Shown here one piece after another: positions 35,454-46,232 of a stretch of 64,000 nt of DNA. Source of the stretch: Maricaulis sp. (GTDB taxonomy: Bacteria > Pseudomonadota > Alphaproteobacteria > Caulobacterales > Maricaulaceae). The stretch lies in NCBI RefSeq assembly GCF_030149425.1, contig NZ_JASBRQ010000008.1, positions 1 to 64,000 on the forward strand. The letters are read 5' to 3'. Positions within the stretch are counted from its first letter, which is position 1, and each line of letters begins with the position of its first letter. The notes under the pieces were generated by a model, which was not told the origin of the DNA, did no database searches, and was given only the letters and a program-made list of their open reading frames with translations. Made by a program: the position numbers and the translations under genes.

Positions 35454-36599
35454 ATGCGTACCCTGTTTCTCGCCGGCGCGATGACCCTCGCCGGCCTTTC
35501 CTCCCTCCCCGCAGCCCAGGCCCAGGACACAGAGGTGGCCGAAACGCTCGATTTCAGTGGCATGAGCTGGCGTATCGCCGCCCGCGAAGCACGTAGCGAA
35601 CAGATCGACGGGCGCGATGCTGTCTACCTTGAGGCCGGGCGGATCTGGCTGGATGAGGCCGCTTTCAGTGATGGTGTGATCGAGTTCGATCTGCGCATGC
35701 CGGCACCGCAGCAAGGCTTCGCCGGCCTGTCCTTCCGTGCCCAGGACGACCGCCTGTATGAGGATTTCTATCTGCGCGCCCATCTCAGCGACAAGCCGGA
35801 TGCCTCGCAGTATCAGCCGGTCATCAACGGGTTGGGCGGTTGGCAGATCTATGCCGATGAAAATGCGGCTCAGGCCGTCGGACTGCGCCATGGCGAATGG
35901 ATGCGCGTCCGCGCGATTGTCCAGGGCGACAGCGCCGAATTCTATCTGGATGACGATACACCTTTCCTGCACGTCCCCGATCTGAAGGCCGATCTCGGTG
36001 CTGGCGGTCTGGGTCTGCGGGCCGGCGGTCAGATCGGCTTCCATTTCGCCAATTTCAGCTATCGTCCCCTGCGCGAGGGCGAGGTGCTGCTCGGCTCCCC
36101 CGCCGAGACTTCGGAACCGCCGGAGAGCATTATCGGCAGCTGGTCTGTCTCCGCGCCCTTTGACCAGGCCGAGGTAACCGCCCAGGTCAATCTACCCGAT
36201 GACTTTATGGCCGGGCAGGACTGGTCCGAACTCGGTGTTGAGACCAATGGCATTGCCAACCTGGCCCGTCTGCATGGCCGCAGCGCCGGCGCCGACACGG
36301 TGCTGGCACGCCTGACCCTGACCGCCGATGAGGCCACGCAGCGCCTGCTCCGGCTCGGCTATAGCGATCAGGTGCGGGTCTATCTCAATGGCGAGTTGCT
36401 GTTTGCCGGCGATAGCCGCTGGCGGGCTCGTGATTATCGCTTCCTGGGAACCGTCGGCCTGTTCGACGCGGTCGGGCTGCAATTGCGCCAAGGCGAGAAC
36501 ACGCTGGTCCTGGCGGTTACGGAGGGCTTCGGCGGCTGGGCCGTCATGGCAGAGCTGGAGGATCGCTCCGGCCTCACCATTCGCCAGCCTCACCATTAG
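35454..36599 (+). CDS. secreted lectin-fold (LamG/DUF1080-like) protein
   Basis: 381 residues with a Sec signal peptide ending near A-Q-A-Q (residue 24). Residues 35-205 look like a concanavalin/laminin-G jelly roll: paired strands such as V-I-E-F-D-L-R-M, F-A-G-L-S-F-R-A-Q-D and G-L-G-L-R-A-G-G-Q. This pattern is seen in carbohydrate-binding or DUF1080 proteins. The C-terminal half forms a second beta domain (V-R-V-Y-L-N-G-E-L). No catalytic motif is recognised. AAAGGAGA lies upstream of the ATG. Ligand unknown; linked by position to the AraC gene. Confidence 0.72.
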   Translation: MRTLFLAGAMTLAGLSSLPAAQAQDTEVAETLDFSGMSWRIAAREARSEQIDGRDAVYLEAGRIWLDEAAFSDGVIEFDLRMPAPQQGFAGLSFRAQDDRLYEDFYLRAHLSDKPDASQYQPVINGLGGWQIYADENAAQAVGLRHGEWMRVRAIVQGDSAEFYLDDDTPFLHVPDLKADLGAGGLGLRAGGQIGFHFANFSYRPLREGEVLLGSPAETSEPPESIIGSWSVSAPFDQAEVTAQVNLPDDFMAGQDWSELGVETNGIANLARLHGRSAGADTVLARLTLTADEATQRLLRLGYSDQVRVYLNGELLFAGDSRWRARDYRFLGTVGLFDAVGLQLRQGENTLVLAVTEGFGGWAVMAELEDRSGLTIRQPHH

Positions 36600-36883
36600 A
36601 CCGTGATCACAGCGGGGGGCCGAACCGATTATTCGGCGGGCCGCTGAAATGAGGCCCCGGCGGGGGGCGCCGGGGCCGGACGGGGTCGAGTTCGCCGAAA
36701 CTCTACTCCGCCATCTTTCGGGTGCTGCAGAGGGGCAGAGCAGCAGCCCTAAACCCACAATCGGTCAAGACGTGGTTCGTCATCTCAGGCATCCAACGCG
36801 CGCAAGCTCTCACGGCCCGGCAAAACTACTTTAGGGTGTGCAGCGCACAAATCCAAGCGCGAGCGGCGATATTCCGCCAAGAA
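36600..36883. other. non-coding stretch with two strong hairpins
   Basis: No supported gene. Two GC-rich hairpins follow the secreted-protein stop. The first is CAGCGG/CCGCTG (36610-36615, 36641-36646) enclosing CCGAA/TTCGG. The second is GGCCCCGG/CCGGGGCC (36653-36660, 36670-36677). Neither has a T-tract. The region beyond 36680 is unremarkable until the ftsH terminator. It could be a factor-dependent terminator, an unlisted small RNA or an extragenic palindromic element. Confidence 0.5.
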
Positions 36884-36913
36884 AAAACCCCGGCTCGGAC
36901 GAGCCGGGGTTTT
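36882..36913 (-). terminator. rho-independent terminator of ftsH
   Basis: CCCCGGCTCG (36888-36897) pairs with CGAGCCGGGG (36900-36909), giving a GC-rich stem with a tight loop. Six A at 36882-36887 give a U-run on the minus strand, just beyond the ftsH stop at 36934. Four T on the plus side allow weaker termination in the other direction. Confidence 0.88.
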
Positions 36914-36933
36914 CCTGATTTGATTCACGCCGC

Positions 36934-38856
<1,923 letters not shown>

Positions 38857-38913
38857 CCGTTCGTCGTTTACGCGTTCCAGACCGATATGGGGTCTAACCC
38901 CTTCGGTTGCGAG

Positions 38914-40323
38914 TCATGGTGAGAGAGTTTCCGCAGGTGCGGCTTTCACCTTCTCGCTATCAAACCATGCCGGGGGCGTGACGGCAAAAAGTCTCGTCAC
39001 AAATCGCTCCGGCACCCAATCGTCAAACCCTACCCGCTCATCCCCTAACAAACCCGGTAGAGCGATGATGCGATTGCAGTGTCTGACAGCAAGGAGAGCG
39101 GGGCGCGCAATCCCGGGGATACGCTCAAGCAGGCTGCGCTCTTCCAAGCCGGCATAATCACGGCCCAAAGGGCTGATGATCGCGTCTTCTAGGCCCGATT
39201 CCAGCGTGATCTGGGCGCTGATCGGGTGCCAGGGCGGTGCGGTTGCTGTGCCATCGGGGTGCGCTTGCGGTGCCAACCGGTTGCCGGGCGTGTGCGTTCC
39301 GGGCGTGTCCTGCGTCAGATCGGCGCGTCCGAGCACACTGCCCGGATCGCGCAAGAGCCAGCTTCGCGATTTCCATCGCAAACCCATCAACCGCGCCGCG
39401 GTGACGCGTTCGCCCCCGATCAGGGCCTGGTCCAGGCGCTGCAAGTGCCGCCGGGCCGGCGCCGGTCCCGGCAGCGCCAGGGCATGAACAAGCGCGTCGA
39501 GCAAACGAAGCCGCACCGCCGGAAGCGAGCGGGCATAGCGCTCGCGCTCAATCCGGGCGGCGCCCCAGGGCTCCAGCTTGAGCGCATCGAGAGCCAGCCG
39601 GCCGGCGGCTTCGGCTTCGGCGCGGTCGATGCCAGCCAGCCCGGCAGCCCAGTGCGCCAATCGCGCCGGGTCAAACCCCTGCGCCTCCATGCTGGCAAGG
39701 TGCTCGCGGATCCGGATGCGGGTATAGCGCCGGTCAAGATTGGACGGGTCTTCGATCCAGTCGCTATCGGCGTCATCGAGATATTGCCGCAGCGCGGCCC
39801 GGCGGACCTGCAGCACGGGCCGGATCAACTCCAGGCCCCGCCCCTGCGGCCAAACTGGAGAGGCCGAGCGCTCCCGCATCCCCGCCAGGCTGCGCCATCC
39901 GCCACCGGCCACCAGGCGCATCCACACCGTCTCGGCCTGATCGTCGAGCGTATGGGCCAGCAGGAGGTGCGCGATGCCGAGCCGGCGGCAGGCGGTGGCC
40001 AGGAGCGTATGTCGCGCCGTGCGGGCCGCGGCCTGAATGCCCTGTTGCGGTTTTTCGCCCGTCCAGCTCAAGACCTCAGCCGGGATGCCGGCCGCCTCGG
40101 CGCGCTCGAGCGCCAGTGCTGCCTCATCGGCGCTTTCAGGGCGCAGCCCATGGTCGACGATGAGAGCCGTCAGATCGCGCCCACGCAACTTGGCCCAGTC
40201 GGTTGCGAGCAGCAGGAGGGCGTGCGAATCGCCGCCCCCGGAATAGCCCAAAGCAAACCGCCCGGCCGGTCCGGCCAGGCGGTCAAGCTGTGCAAAGACA
40301 TGCTGTTGAAGCTCTGCCGCCAC
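38914..40323 (-). CDS. tilS: tRNA(Ile)-lysidine synthetase
   Basis: 469 residues from GTG 40323, which is separated by one base from the cpoB stop (TAG-G-GTG). The longer open frame would run through cpoB. It modifies C34 of the CAU-anticodon isoleucine tRNA to lysidine. The PP-loop S-G-G-G-D-S is at 28-33, with V-D-H-G-L-R and H-T-L-D-D-Q-A-E-T later in the N-terminal domain. The C-terminal part is divergent and Arg-rich. Tight packing implies coupling with cpoB. Confidence 0.92.
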   Translation of the reverse strand: MAAELQQHVFAQLDRLAGPAGRFALGYSGGGDSHALLLLATDWAKLRGRDLTALIVDHGLRPESADEAALALERAEAAGIPAEVLSWTGEKPQQGIQAAARTARHTLLATACRRLGIAHLLLAHTLDDQAETVWMRLVAGGGWRSLAGMRERSASPVWPQGRGLELIRPVLQVRRAALRQYLDDADSDWIEDPSNLDRRYTRIRIREHLASMEAQGFDPARLAHWAAGLAGIDRAEAEAAGRLALDALKLEPWGAARIERERYARSLPAVRLRLLDALVHALALPGPAPARRHLQRLDQALIGGERVTAARLMGLRWKSRSWLLRDPGSVLGRADLTQDTPGTHTPGNRLAPQAHPDGTATAPPWHPISAQITLESGLEDAIISPLGRDYAGLEERSLLERIPGIARPALLAVRHCNRIIALPGLLGDERVGFDDWVPERFVTRLFAVTPPAWFDSEKVKAAPAETLSP

Positions 40324-40324
40324 C

Positions 40325-41209
40325 CTAGCGGCAGTTTGCCCGCACCGATTCGCGCGCCGCGCGGTCACGGCTTTCCTGCGAAGCGTTGGGGAATTGCCGC
40401 GGGAAGCGGGCCAGCGTGTCACAGGCATCGCGATTGCGGCCAAGACCGGCCAGCGACGCCGCCAGACGGATCAGCGCATCAGGCGCCTTGGCGCCACTGG
40501 GCTGGGTCCGCATGGAGGCGATATAGGCATCCGCGGAGGCCGCGAAATCGCCGCGCACATAATGCGTCTCGCCGAGCCAGTAGAGGCTCTCACCCGCCAT
40601 CGGGTGATCGGGGTTTTCGGTTGCGAACTGTTCGAAGCTGAACTGCGCCCCGTCAAAATCGCCATCGGCCAGGCGCGCCCGGCCCTGGTCGAAAATCGTG
40701 ATCGGATCGACCTCTTCGGCCGCAGCAGCATTGGGATCACCAAGCGTGCCCATCACCCCGGCGCGGGCTTCGGCAAAACGCGGATTGGCAGCCGGCGCAT
40801 CGTCCTCGACAGCCCCCTCAGCGGGACCGGCTTCAGCGCCCGGCTCGCCGTCGACGCCCAAGCCCTCGCTCATGAAGGCCAGCGTCGCCGGATCGGTCAC
40901 CGGCTGGGCCGGAGCGCGCATGGCATCAAGCTCGGCCTGCAGGCTTTCGACCTGCTGGCGCAATTGCCGGTTCTCGAACTGCAGCCGCTCGGCATTGCCA
41001 TTGAGCTCGCGGACCTGAAAATCGAGTGCGTCGAGGCGTTCCAGAAGCGTTTCCAGCACCGGGTCACCGGCGAGGAATTGTGCTTCCAATTGGCCGACAC
41101 GAACCTCGGTCGCATCAATGCGCTCCGCGAGTTCGCGGCGGGATTGGGAGTGGGCCGGCGTCGCCGCGATGGCGGCAACAACGGCGGTCAAACACAGAAT
41201 ACGGATCAT
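40325..41209 (-). CDS. cpoB: Tol-Pal system protein CpoB (YbgF)
   Basis: 294 residues. Periplasmic, with a signal peptide (L-T-A-V-V-A-A-I-A-A-T-P-A-H-S), an N-terminal trimeric coiled coil (about 30-95, R-Q-L-R-Q-Q-V-E-S-L-Q-A-E-L), and an acidic Ala/Gly linker. C-terminal TPR repeats follow (D-G-A-Q-F-S-F-E-Q-F, Y-W-L-G-E-T-H-Y). CpoB coordinates Tol-Pal with peptidoglycan synthesis at division. A hairpin terminator lies between pal and this gene, so part of its expression may be separate. Confidence 0.92.
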   Translation of the reverse strand: MIRILCLTAVVAAIAATPAHSQSRRELAERIDATEVRVGQLEAQFLAGDPVLETLLERLDALDFQVRELNGNAERLQFENRQLRQQVESLQAELDAMRAPAQPVTDPATLAFMSEGLGVDGEPGAEAGPAEGAVEDDAPAANPRFAEARAGVMGTLGDPNAAAAEEVDPITIFDQGRARLADGDFDGAQFSFEQFATENPDHPMAGESLYWLGETHYVRGDFAASADAYIASMRTQPSGAKAPDALIRLAASLAGLGRNRDACDTLARFPRQFPNASQESRDRAARESVRANCR

Positions 41210-41270
41210 GATGCGGACCTAGATCACGAGCGCGGCCAAAATACGGCGGCCGCTCCGGCGGTAAAAATAT

Positions 41271-41304
41271 AAAAAACGCCCGCGACATTCATGGCCGCGG
41301 GCGT
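41271..41304 (-). terminator. rho-independent terminator after pal
   Basis: ACGCCCGCG (41276-41284) pairs with CGCGGGCGT (41296-41304). The A-run at 41271-41276 is a U-run on the minus strand. It lies directly after the pal stop (41333) and before cpoB (start 41209), so it should end or attenuate the tol-pal message ahead of cpoB-tilS-ftsH. Confidence 0.82.
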
Positions 41305-41332
41305 CTTCAATTACGTCACAGTCGTCAACGGC

Positions 41333-41845
41333 TTAGTTGGTGTAGCCGCGGGAGACCGTGGTGATCGAGTTACGGTTGATCGCCCAGCAGCTCTCATTCG
41401 ACTCGGTGCAGGTCGGGTTTTCCTTGCCATAGGAGCGCGTGGTGATGCGAGAGGCATCGACGCCCTGGCTGATCAGGTAGTCGCGAGCGGCATTGGCGCG
41501 GCGTGCACCCAGGGCCAGGTTGTACTCGCGGGTACCGCGCTCGTCGCAATTGCCGGAAATGGCGATGCGCGCGTCGGAATAGGTCGCCAGCCAAGCCGCC
41601 TGGTCGCGCAGGGTTGCGCGGGCTTCCGCGGACAGGTCGTGACGGTCATAGCCGAAGAAGACACGGTCGCCAGCGGTGGCAACGAAGTGTTCCGGCGAAC
41701 CCGCCGTCGGGCCGGCCGGCTCAGCCGGCTGGGCAACCGGTTCCGGCGCCGGAGCCGGGATCGGCTCTTCAACTTCAACCGGAGTGGACGCGCACGCGGT
41801 GGCAAACGCGGTCATCGCGGCAATCGCAAACAGTTTAATCTTCAT
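41333..41845 (-). CDS. pal: peptidoglycan-associated lipoprotein Pal
   Basis: 170 residues. Signal peptide with lipobox ending at Cys18 (A-T-A-C-A-S), a Pro/Glu/Ala linker, then an OmpA-like domain. F-G-Y-D-R-H-D-L and N-C-D-E-R-G-T-R-E-Y-N-L-A-L-G contain the diaminopimelate-contacting residues. Pal links the outer membrane to peptidoglycan and is concentrated at the septum by TolQRAB. A 132-nt gap separates it from tolB, wide enough for its own promoter. Confidence 0.96.
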   Translation of the reverse strand: MKIKLFAIAAMTAFATACASTPVEVEEPIPAPAPEPVAQPAEPAGPTAGSPEHFVATAGDRVFFGYDRHDLSAEARATLRDQAAWLATYSDARIAISGNCDERGTREYNLALGARRANAARDYLISQGVDASRITTRSYGKENPTCTESNESCWAINRNSITTVSRGYTN

Positions 41846-41977
41846 GATGTGTACACCCTCATCCGGCCAAGACTTCTTCGTGCTTGGCGCACTCCCAAGA
41901 ACGTCTCAGCGACGCACAATTACACGTCGGCCCCCCCACCGGTGCCGCGCATTGAATTCACCCTAAGCGCAAATGGC

Positions 41978-43342
41978 CTAATCGATCAAGGGCGACCACG
42001 CCGGATCAGATGCCATTCCGCCGGTGGCCAGACGCCTCAGATTGAAGCCCGCCAGATCAACACTCCAGATTTCATAACGCGTCGCGTCCGCGCGCGGTTC
42101 TCCGCGTGTGAACAAAAGCACGCGGCCATTGGGCGACCAGGCCGGGGTATCGACATAATAGCCTTCAAAAAGAATACGTTCGATACCGGACCCGTCGGCA
42201 CGGACAACGCCAAGCGAGAAAGTCCCGCCGCTTTGCTTGGTGAAGGCAATGAGATCGCCGCGCGGCGACCAGACCGGCGTCGTATAGCGGCCTTCACCAA
42301 AGGTGATGCGCTGGGTGTCGGTGCCGTCGGCATTCATGATGTAAAGCTGCGAACCACCGCTGCGGCCGGAGGAGAACACAATCCGTTCGCCATCCGGCGA
42401 GAAGGACGGCTCGACATCATCGGCCGGGTGACGGGTCAGACGCTCGAGCGAGCGCGTGCGCAGATCGAACAGGTGAATATCGTGACCGGTGCGCGTCTCC
42501 ACCGAGACCGCCAGACGTTCACCATCGGGCGAGAAGCGCGCCGACAGGCTCTGCCCGTCCGGATCAACCTGGCTTGCGGCACCGGTGCCACCGGAGGCGA
42601 ACAGCGCTTCTTGGCGGCCGGTATCGAGATCATAGATATAGGTCGTCGCCTGGCCGTCGAGGAAGGAGACATAGGTGATCTCCTGCGCGCTCGGCGAATA
42701 ATTCGGCAACAGCGCCATGTAGGACCGGTCGGTCAGATAATACGGATTGGCGCCGTCCTGATCCATGATCGCCAGCTGGCGCAGGGTCTGGCCATTGGCG
42801 CTGCGGCCCTCGGCGACATAGACGATGCGGGTATCGAAATACCCGGCCTCGCCCGTCATGCGCTCATAGACCGCATCGGCAATCTTGTGACCGATACGGC
42901 GCCAGTTCTGCTCCGCCACAGTCAGCTGCCCACCGATCATCTGCTCCTGCAGGCGCGTATCCCAGAGCCGGTAGATCACCCGCAGACGGCCATCCTCGAC
43001 CCGCGAAACCTCGCCGACCAGCAAGGCCGAGCTCTGAATCACGCGCCAGTCTTCGAAGCGCGGCAGCTGATTGACGCTCTCGATCACCTCGATATACGCC
43101 GCCGGATCGGTCGGCGCGAACAGGCCGGAACTGGCCAGGTCATTGGTCACCACCCGCGTGATCTCGACCGCCATCTCGTCGACATCCTCGCCCGTGCTGA
43201 CGAATTCAGGCAGGGCGATCGGCAGCGGATCGAGATGGCCCTGGGTAATGTCGACGCGCAGAGGCTCCTGGGCCGTCGCCGCGAGCGGCACGATCAGGAG
43301 GCTCGCCACAGCGAGAATGAACGTTTTTAGGGTGCGGATCAT
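41978..43342 (-). CDS. tolB: Tol-Pal translocation protein TolB
   Basis: 454 residues from the ATG at 43342; an open frame continues upstream into tolA. Signal peptide (T-F-I-L-A-V-A-S-L-L-I-V-P-L-A-A-T-A-Q), TolB N-terminal domain, then a beta-propeller with repeated F-S-P-D-G and W-S-P signatures (S-F-S-P-D-G-E-R-I-V-F-S-S). TolB binds Pal in the periplasm and releases it on TolA contact. It follows tolA by 32 nt. Confidence 0.96.
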   Translation of the reverse strand: MIRTLKTFILAVASLLIVPLAATAQEPLRVDITQGHLDPLPIALPEFVSTGEDVDEMAVEITRVVTNDLASSGLFAPTDPAAYIEVIESVNQLPRFEDWRVIQSSALLVGEVSRVEDGRLRVIYRLWDTRLQEQMIGGQLTVAEQNWRRIGHKIADAVYERMTGEAGYFDTRIVYVAEGRSANGQTLRQLAIMDQDGANPYYLTDRSYMALLPNYSPSAQEITYVSFLDGQATTYIYDLDTGRQEALFASGGTGAASQVDPDGQSLSARFSPDGERLAVSVETRTGHDIHLFDLRTRSLERLTRHPADDVEPSFSPDGERIVFSSGRSGGSQLYIMNADGTDTQRITFGEGRYTTPVWSPRGDLIAFTKQSGGTFSLGVVRADGSGIERILFEGYYVDTPAWSPNGRVLLFTRGEPRADATRYEIWSVDLAGFNLRRLATGGMASDPAWSPLID

Positions 43343-43374
43343 CGTGATGGGCTCCGGAAGCGGATCGTTTGACG

Positions 43375-44190
43375 CTAGTAGGTCGGTGTGAACGTGGCAG
43401 TAATTTGACGCCAGCTGGAATACTCTTCCGGCGGCAGCGGATAAGGCTGGCAATCAATCGCCGCGGTCAGCGCGCGCTCGGCGGCGACGCGCATATAGGG
43501 ATTGCGGGAATTGCGCACGCCCGGGTCGGTCAGGCGCGGCGCAGCGGCCAGCGTACCGTCGCGATTGAGGCTCAGCTCGACCTGGACCGCCAGCTCTTCC
43601 GGATTGGGAGCATCCAGCGAGATTCGCCAGCAGCGGCGAATATGCTCGGTCATGATGGCCTCAAGGGACGCCGTCATGTCCTCACCATTGCCGACACTCG
43701 AGCGTCGGGTGCCGACATCGACCGGCCCGGATTCGCTGCGGGCATCCGCCACTTCGCGCTCCAGATCACCCAACAGGTCAGCCAGGCTGGGCTCGGCCGG
43801 GGGTTCCGGCTCGGGCTCGGGTTCAGGCTCCGGCTCAGGGGCCGGCGGTTCTTCCTCGACCGGCTCGGGCTCGGGTTCAGGTTCCGGTTCTGGCTGGAAG
43901 GGTTCCGGTGCGGCTTCAGGCTCGATCTCCGGCTCCGACTCCGGTTCCGGCGCAACCGGTTCGGGATCGACAATCTCGTCCTCGAGGTCGAGTTCTTCCG
44001 GCGGCGTGTCCTCGACCGGTTCTTCCGGCTCTGGCGCGGCGGCCCGGATATTGGTCGTATCGGATACCGTCACCAGCTCGATCGGGATAAAGGGAATCTC
44101 TTCCACCTCGCTGGCTATGCGAGGCAGGTACACGAAGCCTGCGCCGATGACGGCGCCGTGAACCAGGAGAGAGACGAAGAGGCCGCGCAC
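43375..44190 (-). CDS. tolA: Tol-Pal system protein TolA with Glu-Pro-rich linker
   Basis: 271 residues. N-terminal membrane helix (5-24) with the S-x-x-x-H pattern (S-L-L-V-H) used to contact TolQ-TolR. The linker (about 45-135) consists largely of E-P/P-E-P-E repeats rather than the long Lys/Ala helix of the enterobacterial protein. The C-terminal TolA/TonB-like domain (195-271) includes I-R-R-C-W-R-I and [11 protein letters not shown]. It uses the proton force to drive Pal cycling. The stop lies 32 nt before tolB and the start 9 nt after tolR. Confidence 0.9.
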   Translation of the reverse strand: MRGLFVSLLVHGAVIGAGFVYLPRIASEVEEIPFIPIELVTVSDTTNIRAAAPEPEEPVEDTPPEELDLEDEIVDPEPVAPEPESEPEIEPEAAPEPFQPEPEPEPEPEPVEEEPPAPEPEPEPEPEPEPPAEPSLADLLGDLEREVADARSESGPVDVGTRRSSVGNGEDMTASLEAIMTEHIRRCWRISLDAPNPEELAVQVELSLNRDGTLAAAPRLTDPGVRNSRNPYMRVAAERALTAAIDCQPYPLPPEEYSSWRQITATFTPTY

Positions 44191-44199
44191 GGTACCGCC

Positions 44200-44634
44200 T
44201 TATTGATCCACCGGATTGGTCACCAGACCGAGGCGGGTGAACCCGGCATCGGAGATCCGCGCCATGACCGGCGCAATCTGGTCCCAGCTGGCACCGCCAT
44301 CGGAGCGGATGAAGACGCGGCTGTCATAACCGGCCCCGGCGATCGCCTCGAGGCGCGGAATCAGCTCGTCAAAGCCGACCTCGGTTTCCTGCAGATAGAT
44401 GACGCCTTCAGCCGTGATGGTAATGGTCAGCGGTTCTTCCGAGGCGGGCAGGTTGCGCGCTTCGGTTTCCGGCATGTCGACCTGGATACCGACCGTGAGG
44501 AAGGGCGCCGTCACCATGAAAACGATCAGGAGCACCAGCATGACGTCCACGAAGGGCGTCACATTGATCTCCGCCTTGGGCTTCCAGCGCGTCCGTCCGC
44601 GCCCGTTGCCGCCTCTGTCGACCGAGGCGCCCAT
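44200..44634 (-). CDS. tolR: Tol-Pal system protein TolR (ExbD family)
   Basis: 144 residues. A basic cytoplasmic start (G-R-G-R-T-R-W-K-P) leads into one membrane helix (about 23-43) with the conserved Asp in F-V-D-V-M-L-V-L-L-I-V-F. The periplasmic ExbD domain follows. TolR and TolQ form the proton channel that energises TolA. It begins 2 nt before the end of the intergenic gap after tolQ and precedes tolA by 9 nt, so coupling is likely. Confidence 0.96.
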   Translation of the reverse strand: MGASVDRGGNGRGRTRWKPKAEINVTPFVDVMLVLLIVFMVTAPFLTVGIQVDMPETEARNLPASEEPLTITITAEGVIYLQETEVGFDELIPRLEAIAGAGYDSRVFIRSDGGASWDQIAPVMARISDAGFTRLGLVTNPVDQ

Positions 44635-44636
44635 GG

Positions 44637-45305
44637 TTATTTCGCCTCCCGGTCAGCGAGAGCGGAGAGCTCATCGACGAAACCGTCCAGCTTGGCGCCA
44701 TACTTGCCCAGATTGGCGGACAGGGCGTTGAAGAAGATCACTGCCGGAATTGCTGCCAGAAGGCCCAGCGCGGTTGCAAAGAGCGCCTCGGCGATACCCG
44801 GGGCGACAACGGCGAGATTGGTGTTCTGTTCCGCGGCGATGGCGCGGAAGGCGTTCATGATCCCCCAGACCGTACCGAACAGGCCCACAAAAGGAGCCGC
44901 AGAGCCGATCGTGGCGAGAATGCCGAGACCGGCCTCGCTTTCCGTCATCTGGCGTCCGGCTTCGGCATTGGCGGCCTTGGCGACCCGGCCGCCGGGGTTG
45001 GCGCCTTTCCACTCGCGCAGCGCGGCAGCGAAAACGCGGGTAAACGGGTCTTTCGGGTTCTTGGCGTATTGCTCGGCCAGGGCATCGAGCGAGCGGCCGG
45101 ACCAGAAATCGCGTTCAAAGGACTTGGCCTTGCCGTGCAGTCCGCGGAATTGCAGCGCCTTGTCGACGGCAATGGCCCAGGACCAGACCGACATGAAAGC
45201 GAGGATACCCATCACCGCTTTGACGACCCAGTCGGCCCGCAAGAACAGGTCGTAGAAGCTAAAGCCCTCGACCGCCTGCGCGGCGTGTACCACAGATTCT
45301 TCCAT
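44637..45305 (-). CDS. tolQ: Tol-Pal system protein TolQ (MotA/ExbB family)
   Basis: 222 residues with three membrane helices: near 30-50 (V-V-K-A-V-M-G-I-L-A-F-M), 125-150 (G-L-L-A-T-I-G region, A-P-F-V-G-L-F-G-T-V-W-G-I-M) and 165-190 (A-L-F-A-T-A-L-G-L-L-A-A-I-P). The G-T-V-W-G-I and A-L-x-A-T-A-x-G-L motifs are typical of the ExbB/TolQ channel. It heads tolQRAB. The 255-nt gap upstream probably contains the operon promoter; I cannot point to clear -35/-10 boxes. Confidence 0.95.
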   Translation of the reverse strand: MEESVVHAAQAVEGFSFYDLFLRADWVVKAVMGILAFMSVWSWAIAVDKALQFRGLHGKAKSFERDFWSGRSLDALAEQYAKNPKDPFTRVFAAALREWKGANPGGRVAKAANAEAGRQMTESEAGLGILATIGSAAPFVGLFGTVWGIMNAFRAIAAEQNTNLAVVAPGIAEALFATALGLLAAIPAVIFFNALSANLGKYGAKLDGFVDELSALADREAK

Positions 45306-45560
45306 GAACTTTCCCTCGGCTACGTTCCGTCACAACGCGTCGGATAAGCGACGTAACTCTCTTCATTCAAATGCCGTGCCGCACACCAGCGTGCTTTCAT
45401 CCGGGAGACCGGATAACGCCCCATGACGCAGGAATGCGGCAAATTTCGGGAGGTGATAGCACACCAAGCCCCCGCACTTGCAGGCCTCTATCGCAGACGG
45501 GGAGAAGATTTTTGCGATACGCGCTTTGCGGGTCACAGCCGGTGACCGCGTCAGGTCGCC

Positions 45561-46232
45561 CTAAATGGCGCGATCATTACTGGCCAGAAAGCGCTCCGCG
45601 CTGGCCTCGGCAATGTCCCAATGCTCCACAATCAGCCCGGCCTCGACCCGGAACAGATCGCACGCCTCATACAGCTTGCCGCGGTATTCGATGGTCGCGA
45701 AGGCGGCGGCGAAATTGGCACAGCCGACAATCTCGTGCACACGGCGATAACGCAGCGGTTGCTCGGCCTGTTTTTCCGCCTCGATCAGACGGCGCAGGCT
45801 GGCCGCACCACCCGCCACGCGCGGATTGTGGGTACGAAAGCGCGTCAGATCCAGCATTTCACCAAAACGCCCGGTCTCGCCGCGCACCAGGACCGTATCG
45901 ACGAAATCGCGCACCACGGCCTTGCTGGTAGCGGTTTCCTCACTGCTAGTGAGCAGGCGAGGTCCGCCAATCATGGTGTGGTCCGGATTGCCGGTGACAT
46001 GGACCCGGGTGGTGACCTGGTGCTGCACGCCGGAGGCACCATTACGCCCCAGCCCGATCAGGCTCATCGTCACCCAGTTTTCCTGACCATCCGGGTTCTG
46101 CGCCACATGCATGAAGAGACGGCCGTCATCCTCGAAGCTCCGGATCACCTCGAACCGGAAATTCGGCGGATAAAAGGACATCGCCGGGGCATCAGCCCGC
46201 AGGCTCAAAGCCTCTAGATTTTGATCGTCCAC
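45561..46232 (-). CDS. NTF2/SnoaL-like domain protein
   Basis: 223 residues from GTG 46232, preferred because GGGAGGCGG is 5-6 nt upstream; ATG 46256 is an alternative. An N-terminal beta domain (F-R-F-E-V-I-R-S-F, F-M-H-V-A-Q-N-P-D) precedes a SnoaL-like cone. In that cone R-D-F-V-D-T-V-L, Y-R-R-V-H-E-I-V-G, A-T-I-E-Y-R-G-K-L-Y-E-A-C-D-L-F-R and I-V-E-H-W-D are the recognisable elements. Such domains bind or isomerise small molecules; no substrate is evident. It separates ybgC from tolQ, which are adjacent in most Proteobacteria. Confidence 0.8.
   Translation of the reverse strand: MDDQNLEALSLRADAPAMSFYPPNFRFEVIRSFEDDGRLFMHVAQNPDGQENWVTMSLIGLGRNGASGVQHQVTTRVHVTGNPDHTMIGGPRLLTSSEETATSKAVVRDFVDTVLVRGETGRFGEMLDLTRFRTHNPRVAGGAASLRRLIEAEKQAEQPLRYRRVHEIVGCANFAAAFATIEYRGKLYEACDLFRVEAGLIVEHWDIAEASAERFLASNDRAI

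Noticed and set aside
43369-45255. 628-codon plus-strand frame across tolA, tolR and tolQ
   Set aside because: Antisense shadow; the minus strand encodes three well-conserved Tol proteins.
45423-45545. 40-codon plus-strand frame upstream of tolQ
   Set aside because: No ribosome site, no recognisable pattern, and it lies in the expected tol promoter region.
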